Shown here piece after piece: positions 15,188 through 21,999 of a DNA stretch of 24,570 nucleotides. Both the position numbers and the translations under genes were made by a program. The notes beneath the pieces were generated by a model that made no database searches, had not been told where the DNA came from, and saw only the letters and a list, made by a program, of their open reading frames with translations. How positions within the stretch are numbered: position 1 is the first letter of the stretch; every line of letters begins with the position of its first letter. Origin of the DNA: JAZKFR01 sp040386295 (GTDB lineage Bacteria; Pseudomonadota; Gammaproteobacteria; Burkholderiales; Rhodocyclaceae). The stretch covers positions 1-24,570 of the forward strand of contig JAZKFR010000087.1 in the NCBI GenBank assembly GCA_040386295.1, in the 5' to 3' direction.

Positions 15188-15688
15188 CTACTCTGGCGCT
15201 TTGGGTGAGGCGCTCAGTGCTTGCATCAGCGCGGGTTCCTTGAGCAATTTGGCAATCAGTTCTTCAGCCCCCGTTTTGCCATCCATATACGTTAATAAAT
15301 TGGCGAGTTGCCCGCGTGCTTCAAGCAATTGCTTGAGCGAGTCGACCTTGCGTGCAATCGCAGCAGGCGAGAAGTCGTCCAGTTTTTCAAAGGTGATGTC
15401 CACACTCATATTGCCTTCCCCGGTCAGGCTGTTGGCCACCTGGAGTGCAACACGGGGCTTCATGGCTTTTAGGCGTTCATCGAAATTGTCTGCGTCAATT
15501 TCTAAGAATTTGCGTTCCGCCACCGGTGCCAGCGGCTCAGCAGGTCGACCCGACAAATCAGAAAAAACGCCCATGACAAAGGGCAGTTGCACTGTTTTTT
15601 CTGCGCCATAGACCTCAACGTCGTATTCGATCTGTACGCGCGGCGCCCGATTCCGGGCAATGAATTTTTGACTACTTTGTTTGGCCAC
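15188..15688 (-). CDS. tssB: T6SS contractile sheath small subunit TssB
   Basis: The 166-residue protein matches TssB throughout: the basic N-terminus with RNRAPRVQIEYDVE, the LPFVMGVFSDLSG block, the RKFLEIDADNFDERLKAMKP region and MSVDITFEKLDDFSPAAIA. It pairs with TssC to form the sheath protomer. The start is GTG (15688), with GAGGGG about 7 bases upstream and no suitable ATG nearby. It is followed by tssC and preceded by tssA (70-base gap). Confidence 0.96.
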   Translation of the reverse strand: MAKQSSQKFIARNRAPRVQIEYDVEVYGAEKTVQLPFVMGVFSDLSGRPAEPLAPVAERKFLEIDADNFDERLKAMKPRVALQVANSLTGEGNMSVDITFEKLDDFSPAAIARKVDSLKQLLEARGQLANLLTYMDGKTGAEELIAKLLKEPALMQALSASPKAPE

Positions 15689-15758
15689 GATAAACCCCTC
15701 GCTAAAAAAACATTGATAAGACTAGAAACGCCCGTGCTCGCACTACAAAAACTTGTTG

Positions 15759-16808
15759 CTAACCGTCTCTTTTGTCGCCAATGACTTGATACAGTTGGTT
15801 TAGACCGTCTGGCGCTAGGTTTTCCATGAGTTCGATGAAGTTTTGATGCACAAGCTTTTGCGCGCGTTGCAAAAGCAAGGGGACTGGACTGGAGGCCTCG
15901 TTTTTTGCGTAGTAAGCGCAGATCTTGTCGAGTGCTTGTATGACCTCTTCGCGACTAGAGATGGTGTCGCTAGAGCGCATTTTGTTGGACGGTGTTGACT
16001 CGGTTTGCGTTGCCATTGCCAGAGTGCTGTCTAGCGCTTCAGATGCGTCTGCGTTTGGCTGAGTCAGGCGCGCGGATAAAAATGCGTGCGCCCTTTGTAA
16101 GGGTTTTGCCAAGGCGCTGAGGTCGAGTGCTTGTGTAACCCCTACCTGTTCGGTGAGCACTTGCTCGATACGCAGCGTGCTGCGCAGCGCGGCATTGAGG
16201 GCTGTAAGGGTTTGCGCTAGCTCGAGCGAATTCACTTCTGAGCAGGCAGTGTCGAAGGTGGCTAAAGACGGCTTGGCTTCGCTGAGAGGAGCGTCCAATT
16301 CACCGGTAGCTATGTCTATATCGCGTAGGCTGAGGCGGCCATAGGTGCGTGAATTGATCAGCGTGCTGTCGCGTACTTCGCGCAATATCCCGCTGGCCTC
16401 GATTAAGGTGGCTAGCGTATTGATGCGCAACAATGGGTCGTTGTTGTCGCTGGCGTCGAGTTGGGGGTGCAGCGTTGGCCAGTGTTGATCGAGTAAGCCT
16501 TCGATCAAACTTAGCCCGGAAGCAAAGCCGGGAATACCATGCAGATTGAGTAAAGCTCTGGTCAGGGGAAGGGCAATGCGCAGATCATGGCTGCGCTGGA
16601 ATAGTTCAAGAGACGAAGCTTTGACCACTTTCCACTCGGGCGGGGTGGCGGCGATGATGGTGTCGCCGTATTGCACTTCAGGCTTGGCTTGCGCCGCTTG
16701 TTCCAATTGGATAAACGAGGGCTCGTATTCAAGGTTGTCGCCACACGGCGCTTCGGGCGACAGCGCCTGAAGCAGCGCGTCGACTGAGATGATCTCTGTT
16801 TGTCCCAT
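15759..16808 (-). CDS. tssA: T6SS assembly protein TssA (ImpA-type N-terminal domain)
   Basis: The protein (349 residues from ATG 16808) carries the ImpA_N domain at its N-terminus, with PCGDNLEYEPSF and the EWKVVKASSLELFQRSHDLR motif, then LRIALPLTRALLNLHGIPGF and HWPTLHPQLDASDNNDP. The C-terminal part has a helical SREEVIQALDKICAYYAKNE-like region and the SPVPLLLQRAQKLVHQNF motif. TssA proteins act at the baseplate or the distal end of the growing sheath and prime its polymerisation. ATG 16808 was preferred because AGGA lies 10 bases upstream; an in-frame TTG at 16844 would add 12 residues. This is the first gene of the minus-strand T6SS run, so the operon promoter should lie in 16809-17226. 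Confidence 0.94.
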   Translation of the reverse strand: MGQTEIISVDALLQALSPEAPCGDNLEYEPSFIQLEQAAQAKPEVQYGDTIIAATPPEWKVVKASSLELFQRSHDLRIALPLTRALLNLHGIPGFASGLSLIEGLLDQHWPTLHPQLDASDNNDPLLRINTLATLIEASGILREVRDSTLINSRTYGRLSLRDIDIATGELDAPLSEAKPSLATFDTACSEVNSLELAQTLTALNAALRSTLRIEQVLTEQVGVTQALDLSALAKPLQRAHAFLSARLTQPNADASEALDSTLAMATQTESTPSNKMRSSDTISSREEVIQALDKICAYYAKNEASSPVPLLLQRAQKLVHQNFIELMENLAPDGLNQLYQVIGDKRDG

Positions 16809-16888
16809 CACTGATTGATCCTGTTGTGTCACAAGTGGATGCAAATGCGCTGCAGAACTCGGGGTGCAAACGTCACGCAGTATTCAGC

Positions 16889-16912
16889 GCAGTACTTGGT
16901 GCAGTACTTGGT
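16889..16912. repeat. Direct duplication of a 12-bp unit
   Basis: GCAGTACTTGGT occurs at 16889-16900 and again, adjoining, at 16901-16912. A partial third copy (CGCAGTATTC) lies just before, at about 16876-16885. The position is 80-100 bases upstream of tssA. Confidence 0.85.
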
Positions 16913-16935
16913 ATTCGATCAAACTCAGTGCAATT

Positions 16936-16972
16936 CAAAACGATTCGGCAAAACGATTCGGCAAAACGATTC
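16936..16972. repeat. Tandem repeat, 13-bp unit, nearly three copies
   Basis: CAAAACGATTCGG occurs at 16936-16948 and 16949-16961, followed by an 11-base partial copy (16962-16972) that leads into CAAAAC again. It lies about 130-165 bases upstream of tssA, where a promoter or operator could be. Confidence 0.9.
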
Positions 16973-17170
16973 AAAACAAGCAAACGCCAAAGAAACAAGT
17001 GGGCAAATACCCATCAGCAGCAGCCAGTCATACGCACACTGCGAGCAGATAAAATCATGATTCCTGCGAGCTGTCCATACTCCGAAACGAATTTCAGACG
17101 AGCGGTAATTTTCCCGCTTGGCTTGTTTGTGCCAGAGGAGCGCCAGACAAAAAGTGCTTACATCAGACGC

Positions 17171-17196
17171 TTGTCCAAATGCGTCAGACTGGACAA
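17171..17196. promoter_or_regulatory. Inverted repeat upstream of aroQ
   Basis: TTGTCCA (17171-17177) and TGGACAA (17190-17196) form a perfect 7-bp dyad with 12 bases between the arms. An overlapping GACGC/GCGTC dyad lies at 17166-17170 and 17181-17185. It sits just upstream of the preferred aroQ ATG and overlaps the longer possible ORF start at 17179. It could be an operator or a leader hairpin; function is inference. Confidence 0.35.
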
Positions 17197-17226
17197 AGTG
17201 CAGCGATTTGCGGCAAACTTGCTGCT

Positions 17227-17811
17227 ATGAAGAAGCAAAATAGTCCTAAGTCTCCACCAGAAAAAGCCAAGAAAATTTCTAACGATGCGGCAAAGCCTGC
17301 GTCAAACGACGCCTCAGGCAAACCTTCAGCGTCAGCCAAACTGCTCGTGTTGCACGGACCCAATCTAAATCTTCTAGGTGTCCGCGAGCCCGCGCATTAC
17401 GGCATGACTAGCCTGGCCGAGATCGATTTGGCCTTGGCTGCCCGAGCAAGCAAAGCTGGGGTCGCGCTCGAGTCTTTTCAGAGCAATCACGAAGGGGTGT
17501 TAATTGATCGTGTGCATGCAGCGCAGCGTGAGGGCGTGCGTTACCTGATCCTCAATCCTGCGGCTTACACGCATACCAGCGTTGCTTTGCGTGACGCCTT
17601 GTTAGCCAGCGCTATTCCCTTCGTCGAAGTGCATTTATCGAACGTGCATGCGCGCGAGCCCTTCCGTCAGCACTCTTATTTCTCGGATAAGGCGATCGGC
17701 GTTATTTCTGGTTTTGGTGGCGAGGGGTATTTGTTGGCCTTGGAATATCTACTCACACAGCTTGGCTTGCCTGGTGCGCTGAGCAAACTCAATCATGAAT
17801 CAACGCTTTGA
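17227..17811 (+). CDS. aroQ: Type II 3-dehydroquinate dehydratase AroQ, with N-terminal extension
   Basis: AroQ converts 3-dehydroquinate to 3-dehydroshikimate in the shikimate pathway in the cytoplasm. The core (about residues 38-190) is intact: LVLHGPNLNLLG, the catalytic-loop tyrosine in REPAHYG (Y58), FQSNHEG, the NPAAYTHTSVALRDAL block and EVHLSNVHAREPFRQHS. Family members are usually about 145-150 residues, but this one is 194 from ATG 17227 because about 37 Lys/Ser/Ala/Pro-rich residues precede the core. A longer frame from ATG 17179 would add 16 more. No ATG lies closer to the core, so some extension seems real unless a GTG or TTG inside it is used. The ribosome-binding site is weak. 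accB follows after 61 bases, a common arrangement in Burkholderiales. Confidence 0.93.
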   Translation: MKKQNSPKSPPEKAKKISNDAAKPASNDASGKPSASAKLLVLHGPNLNLLGVREPAHYGMTSLAEIDLALAARASKAGVALESFQSNHEGVLIDRVHAAQREGVRYLILNPAAYTHTSVALRDALLASAIPFVEVHLSNVHAREPFRQHSYFSDKAIGVISGFGGEGYLLALEYLLTQLGLPGALSKLNHESTL

Positions 17812-17872
17812 TTTTAATAAAAGCCTTGGTTTCGCCGTAGCGCTCTAATCTGCATAGCAAAAGGAATGATCT

Positions 17873-18322
17873 ATGGATCTGCGTAAGCTCAAGAAACTGA
17901 TTGATCTTATCGAAGAGTCTGGCATTGCCGAACTCGAAATTACTGAAGGTGAAGAGAAAGTACGTATCGTCAAACAAGGTGTTGTTGTCGCGCAAAATAG
18001 CGTCGCCCTCAACGCGCAGCCTGTGTTCGCGCCAGTGCCGTCGCAGCCAGCGGCCAATACACTGCCCAGTGAGCCAGAACTTCCGGCAGGACAGATCGTC
18101 AAATCACCGATGGTCGGCACTTTTTATCGCTCAGCCAGTCCTGGCTCTGAACCCTTTGTCGAATTAGGGCGTAGCGACAAAGAGGGGGAAACCCTGTGCA
18201 TCATCGAAGCCATGAAATTGCTCAACGAAATCGAATCAGATTGTAGTGGCACGATCAAAGCTATTTTGGTTGAAAACGGACAGCCGGTTGAGTTCGGCGA
18301 ACCTTTGTTCATCGTTGGTTGA
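17873..18322 (+). CDS. accB: Biotin carboxyl carrier protein of acetyl-CoA carboxylase (BCCP)
   Basis: The 149-residue BCCP carries biotin and moves the carboxyl group between the biotin carboxylase (AccC) and carboxyltransferase (AccA/D) in the first committed step of fatty acid synthesis. The N-terminal part MDLRKLKKLIDLIEESG is typical, followed by a Pro/Ala/Val-rich linker (about 40-75). The biotinyl domain has SPMVGTFYRS..PG (78-91) and the biotinylation motif EAMKLLNEI, in which K115 is the modified lysine. The ATG has AAAGGAA about 7 bases upstream. Length is close to that of E. coli AccB (156). accC follows after 29 bases. Confidence 0.97.
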   Translation: MDLRKLKKLIDLIEESGIAELEITEGEEKVRIVKQGVVVAQNSVALNAQPVFAPVPSQPAANTLPSEPELPAGQIVKSPMVGTFYRSASPGSEPFVELGRSDKEGETLCIIEAMKLLNEIESDCSGTIKAILVENGQPVEFGEPLFIVG

Positions 18323-18351
18323 GGCGCACGCTTATGTCGGGTAAAGGCGCT

Positions 18352-19716
18352 ATGTTCGGTAAAGTGTTGATCGCCAACCGAGGTGAAATCGCACTGCGTA
18401 TTCAACGTGCTTGCCGTGAAATGGGGATCAAAACGGTCGTTGTCCATTCCGAAGCGGATCGTGATGCCAAGTACGTTAAATTGGCTGACGAATCGGTTTG
18501 CATTGGTCCGGCGGCTTCAGCCCAAAGTTATCTCAACGTGCCAGCGATTATTTCGGCGGCCGAGGTGACGGATGCCGAGGCGATTCATCCTGGCTACGGT
18601 TTTCTCTCAGAAAACGCCGATTTTGCCGAACGCATTGAATCCTCTGGTTTTGTCTTCATCGGTCCGCGCCCGGAAACGATTCGCCTGATGGGCGACAAAG
18701 TGTCTGCCAAAAACGCCATGAAAGCGGCAGGGGTTCCCTGTGTGCCTGGTTCCGAAGGGGCTTTGCCAGAAAATCCAAAAGAAATTCTCAGTATTGCCAA
18801 AGCCGTCGGTTATCCGGTCATCATCAAAGCCGCTGGCGGCGGCGGTGGGCGCGGTATGCGCGTGGTGCATACCGAGGCAGCCTTGTTGGCTGCCGTGACG
18901 ATGACGCGTTCCGAAGCGCTGTCAGCTTTCGGCAATCCGACGGTGTACATGGAAAAATTCCTTGAGAATCCACGCCATATCGAAATCCAGGTCTTGTCTG
19001 ACAGTTTTAAGAATGCGGTTTATCTAGGTGAGCGCGACTGCTCGATGCAGCGGCGCCATCAAAAAATCATTGAAGAAGCGCCAGCGCCAGGGATTGCCCC
19101 GCGGCACATCGCACGCATTGGCGAGCGCTGCACTGAGGCTTGTCGCCGCATCGGTTACCGTGGTGCCGGGACCTTTGAGTTTTTGTACGAGAACGGCGAG
19201 TTTTATTTCATCGAAATGAATACCCGTATTCAGGTTGAGCATCCGGTGACCGAAATGGTCAGCGGGATTGACCTGGTACAAGCGCAAATCCGTGTTGCCG
19301 CTGGCGAGAAATTGGCGCTGAAGCAACGCGACCTTAGTTTGCGCGGGCACGCGATTGAATGCCGGATCAACGCGGAGGATCCCTATACCTTCGTTCCTTC
19401 GCCTGGAAAAATCTCGTTCTATCATCCGCCCGGTGGCCCGGGAATTCGGGTGGACTCGCACATTTACCAAGGGTATACGGTGCCGTCGCACTACGATTCT
19501 ATGGTCGCCAAAGTGATTGCCTACGGCGACACACGCGAGCAGGCGATTCGCCGTATGCGTATTGCGCTGTCGGAAATGAGCTTGGAAGGAATCAAGACAA
19601 ATATCGCGCTGCATCAAGAGCTGATGCAAGACGCGCGCTTTGTCGAGGGCGGCACCAGCATTCATTATCTTGAACAAAAACTCGCTGCCAAAAGCGAAGT
19701 GAAAACGCGTTCTTGA
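18352..19716 (+). CDS. accC: Biotin carboxylase subunit of acetyl-CoA carboxylase
   Basis: The 454-residue ATP-grasp enzyme carboxylates the biotin on AccB using bicarbonate and ATP. With ATG 18352 the numbering matches E. coli AccC: the start MFGKVLIANRGEIALR, K116 (GDKVSAK), the glycine-rich loop at 162-168, H236/K238, E276, and E288, N290 and R292 (FIEMNTRIQVEHP). All catalytic residues seen are intact. This ATG was chosen because AAAGG lies 4 bases upstream and the family starts here; in-frame ATG 18334 and TTG 18319 would add 6 or 11 residues. It is in an operon with accB and prmA. Confidence 0.98.
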   Translation: MFGKVLIANRGEIALRIQRACREMGIKTVVVHSEADRDAKYVKLADESVCIGPAASAQSYLNVPAIISAAEVTDAEAIHPGYGFLSENADFAERIESSGFVFIGPRPETIRLMGDKVSAKNAMKAAGVPCVPGSEGALPENPKEILSIAKAVGYPVIIKAAGGGGGRGMRVVHTEAALLAAVTMTRSEALSAFGNPTVYMEKFLENPRHIEIQVLSDSFKNAVYLGERDCSMQRRHQKIIEEAPAPGIAPRHIARIGERCTEACRRIGYRGAGTFEFLYENGEFYFIEMNTRIQVEHPVTEMVSGIDLVQAQIRVAAGEKLALKQRDLSLRGHAIECRINAEDPYTFVPSPGKISFYHPPGGPGIRVDSHIYQGYTVPSHYDSMVAKVIAYGDTREQAIRRMRIALSEMSLEGIKTNIALHQELMQDARFVEGGTSIHYLEQKLAAKSEVKTRS

Positions 19717-19727
19717 GCGAGCAAACA

Positions 19728-20621
19728 ATGAGCTGGCTCTCGCTCAGCATAGAAACCGATTGTCAGCACGCTGAGCGGCTGGCCGACGCGCTGTTGGACG
19801 CCGGTGCGTTGTCCGCCAGCATCGAAGACGCCGACGCCGGTACTGCCGCCGAAACACCGCAATTTGGCGAACCCGGCTCGCTGACCACGCCGGGCTGGAC
19901 CCGTTCACGCGTTGTCGCCTTATTGCCGGCGCAGACGGTTGTCGGCGAATTATTGAAGCAGTGTGCAGACGCGGTGGGTTTGGCGACGCTGCCGAGCTTT
20001 ACGCAGGAGCAGGTCGCCGAGCAAGACTGGGTCAAACTGACGCAAACGCAGTTTGCACCGATTCAAATTTCGCCGCGTCTATGGATTGTGCCGTCGTGGC
20101 ACGACGCGCCTGATGCGCAAGCCTTGGTTTTAGTGCTCGACCCTGGCATGGCGTTTGGAACGGGCTCGCACCCGACCACGCGCTTATGCCTAGAGTGGTT
20201 AGAGCGTCATGTCTCCCCCGGTGCTAGCGTGCTCGACTACGGTTGTGGCTCGGGCATTTTGGCGATTGCTGCAGCGAAACTCGGCGCTGGCCTGGTGCGC
20301 GCTGTCGATATCGACGCGCAAGCGGTGGTGGCTGCGCGCAGCAACGCGGAACGTAACGCGGTCACTTTGCGTGTTGATGACTCGGCGGATGCGATCACCG
20401 GCGAATTTGACTTAGTCCTGGCCAACATTCTCGCCAATCCGCTAAAAGTACTCGCTCCGGCGCTTGCCGCGCACGTTCGGCCCAAGGGTGGGCAGTTAGT
20501 GCTATCGGGCATTTTGTTGGAACAAGCCGCTACGCTCATCGAGATTTACGCGCCTTACCTGAGCTTGACGATCGACGCGACGCTAGATGGCTGGGTCTGC
20601 CTCTCGGGCAGAAAAGACTAG
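19728..20621 (+). CDS. prmA: Ribosomal protein L11 methyltransferase PrmA
   Basis: The 297-residue SAM-dependent methyltransferase trimethylates ribosomal protein L11. It has the small N-terminal substrate-binding domain (MSWLSLSIET, about 1-60) and a Rossmann-type catalytic domain. Catalytic-domain motifs are AFGTGSHPTT (142-151), the SAM-binding VLDYGCGSG (168-176), acidic VDID (193-196) and LANILANPL (231-239). ATG 19728 follows GAGCGAG and gives the usual N-terminus; a TTG at 19713 overlapping the accC stop is less likely. Spacing to accC is 11 bases, so the two are co-transcribed. Length is near the E. coli enzyme (293). Confidence 0.97.
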   Translation: MSWLSLSIETDCQHAERLADALLDAGALSASIEDADAGTAAETPQFGEPGSLTTPGWTRSRVVALLPAQTVVGELLKQCADAVGLATLPSFTQEQVAEQDWVKLTQTQFAPIQISPRLWIVPSWHDAPDAQALVLVLDPGMAFGTGSHPTTRLCLEWLERHVSPGASVLDYGCGSGILAIAAAKLGAGLVRAVDIDAQAVVAARSNAERNAVTLRVDDSADAITGEFDLVLANILANPLKVLAPALAAHVRPKGGQLVLSGILLEQAATLIEIYAPYLSLTIDATLDGWVCLSGRKD

Positions 20622-20648
20622 GCGTCAGGCTGAGCACGGCATAAGTCT

Positions 20649-21722
20649 ATGCAAACAAGCTGCCCAGCCTGCCAAACGCGCTTTTACATACGGCCAGAGC
20701 AACTCAAAGCGCGTGCGGGAACCGTGCGTTGTGGCCAGTGCCATACGCTCTTCAACGCGCTCGATCATTTGCGCGACAGCCCGACTACAGGCAATGCGCA
20801 GGGCGCGGCAGAGCCACAGCAGGCGGTGCACACTGCGCAGACGCCGCACACGCCGCACACTGCGCAGATAGCGACTACAGACGCCCCTGCGCCGCAGTCG
20901 ACGGCCTTAAGTTCCACCCCAAGCGCACCGGCTGCGCCCGATTTATCTGCCCGTGTCGCGCCGCCCAGCAGCAGCAAGAGCGCTGCTGAGCCGAGTCATC
21001 ATGCAGCGCCCAGGGCACCCATCCCACCCACCTCGACACCCACTGTTTCAGCCAGCGTCGACGCGTCACCGGCCGTGCCTGGCGCATCTGCGGCAAGCAC
21101 CACGCCAAGCTCAGCGCCGAGTGCGGCAGATGAGTTGCTCTTGCCGCGCGAAACCAATCAGATTGCCGGCTATAGCCGATGGAACGAACATACTCTGCGT
21201 GATTTTGACGCGAACGCGCCCTCGCTTAGCGCCGCCTCGCGTCAGCAAACAACCGGCTTTTTCGTTGCTTTGGCCGCTTTGCTTGCGCTGCTGTTGCTGG
21301 GCCAGAGCGTCTTCTATTTTCGCAGCGAGCTGTTGTTTTACGCCCCGCGTTTACGTCCGACGTTTGAGGCAATGGCGCGCGTTTTTGCTTTTACGATCCC
21401 CCTGCCCATGCAGATTGAGCAGCTGAGCATCGACAGCTCTGATCTGCAAATTGACCCAGAGCATGGTGAACGACTGAGCTTGCAAGCCACTTTGCGCAAT
21501 CGCGCCGCTTATGCACAAGCCTATCCTTTGCTTGAACTGTCGCTGACCGACACAGAGGACAAAGTGATTGCCCGGCGCGTTTTTCGTGCGCAAGAATACC
21601 TACCCGCAAACGCCACAGGAACGCCCGCCTTTGCGGCCAACCAAGAACTCGCTCTACGCCTATCGATTGAGGCGCGCAACATCCAAGCGGCGGGCTACCG
21701 GCTTTATATTTTCTATCCTTAG
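20649..21722 (+). CDS. Zinc-ribbon (MJ0042) and DUF3426 membrane protein
   Basis: The 357-residue protein starts with an MJ0042-type zinc ribbon, MQTSCPACQTRF, with CxxC pairs at C5/C8 and C28/C31 that should bind one zinc. A long low-complexity region (about 50-165) rich in Pro, Ala, Ser and Thr follows, including an HTPHTPHTAQ run. One transmembrane segment lies at about 203-223 (GFFVALAALLALLLLGQSVF). The C-terminal DUF3426 domain (about 230-357) has the typical pattern of strands ending in YRLYIFYP. The zinc ribbon should face the cytoplasm and DUF3426 the periplasm; this topology is inference. Function is unknown in the family. Proteins of this type commonly follow prmA in Burkholderiales. 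The ribosome-binding site is weak. Confidence 0.9.
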   Translation: MQTSCPACQTRFYIRPEQLKARAGTVRCGQCHTLFNALDHLRDSPTTGNAQGAAEPQQAVHTAQTPHTPHTAQIATTDAPAPQSTALSSTPSAPAAPDLSARVAPPSSSKSAAEPSHHAAPRAPIPPTSTPTVSASVDASPAVPGASAASTTPSSAPSAADELLLPRETNQIAGYSRWNEHTLRDFDANAPSLSAASRQQTTGFFVALAALLALLLLGQSVFYFRSELLFYAPRLRPTFEAMARVFAFTIPLPMQIEQLSIDSSDLQIDPEHGERLSLQATLRNRAAYAQAYPLLELSLTDTEDKVIARRVFRAQEYLPANATGTPAFAANQELALRLSIEARNIQAAGYRLYIFYP

Positions 21723-21823
21723 CAGCGAGCTATCCGGCGCGTGCTGGTGAACGTGCGCGCGCAGCCATTGGCCTCGCAGCCGAAACGGACTTGCGCCCCG
21801 AGGCTCAGTCCAGACTGACCTAT

Positions 21824-21850
21824 CTTCGCCATCAGCCAGTCATGGCGAAG
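21824..21850. other. Inverted repeat in the gap before uvrD
   Basis: CTTCGCCAT (21824-21832) and ATGGCGAAG (21842-21850) make a perfect 9-bp stem with a 9-base loop, about 100 bases after the DUF3426 gene. No T-run follows. A weaker CCTGGC/GCCAGG stem lies at 21887-21911. Apart from these and the terminator at 21935, I see no gene in 21723-21999. Confidence 0.5.
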
Positions 21851-21934
21851 GGATTGGCAAGGATGGATCGCGTTAAATTCATCAGCCCTGGCCTTTGACC
21901 GGCTTGCCAGGCAACAGACTGCGCCGCGACTGAT

Positions 21935-21953
21935 GCAGCCTAGGCTGCTTTTT
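21935..21953 (+). terminator. Probable rho-independent terminator of the aroQ-acc-prmA operon
   Basis: GCAGCCTAGGCTGC (21935-21948) is a perfect 14-bp palindrome that folds into a 5-bp GC-rich stem with a four-base loop. It is followed directly by TTTTT (21949-21953). It lies about 210 bases after the DUF3426 stop and 47 bases before uvrD, so it probably ends the plus-strand operon. The stem is short, so efficiency may be modest. Confidence 0.6.
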
Positions 21954-21999
21954 CACTATTCCACCAATCCATCATTCCTCTACCGGACGTTTCTCACCC

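Larger units (their letters stand above)
16809..17226. promoter_or_regulatory. Divergent intergenic region between tssA and aroQ
   Basis: These 418 bases separate the leftward T6SS operon from the rightward aroQ operon and must contain start signals for both. Visible here are a 12-bp direct duplication (16889-16912), a 13-bp tandem repeat (16936-16972), and an inverted repeat TTGTCCA/TGGACAA (17171-17177 and 17190-17196) 30 bases before the preferred aroQ start. I found no convincing sigma-70 or sigma-54 promoter pair on either strand. An open frame crossing 16826-17230 is low-complexity, lacks a ribosome-binding site and resembles no protein. Confidence 0.6.

Noticed and set aside
16936..16972. 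Possible CRISPR-like array
   Set aside because: The units are 13 bp and directly adjoining with no spacers; the other arrays (9, 12, 12 bp) are the same kind of simple tandem repeat.
16826..17230. 134-codon plus-strand ORF across the tssA-aroQ gap
   Set aside because: It has no ribosome-binding site, crosses the tandem repeats, overlaps the preferred aroQ start and gives a protein-like sequence of no known kind.
19024..19728. 234-codon minus-strand ORF opposite accC
   Set aside because: It is a shadow of the accC coding frame; accC is intact with all catalytic residues.
21723..21999. Remnant of a gene (for example tpx or a kinase often found after prmA/DUF3426)
   Set aside because: All frames have early stops and no recognisable peptide; only hairpins and a terminator are visible.
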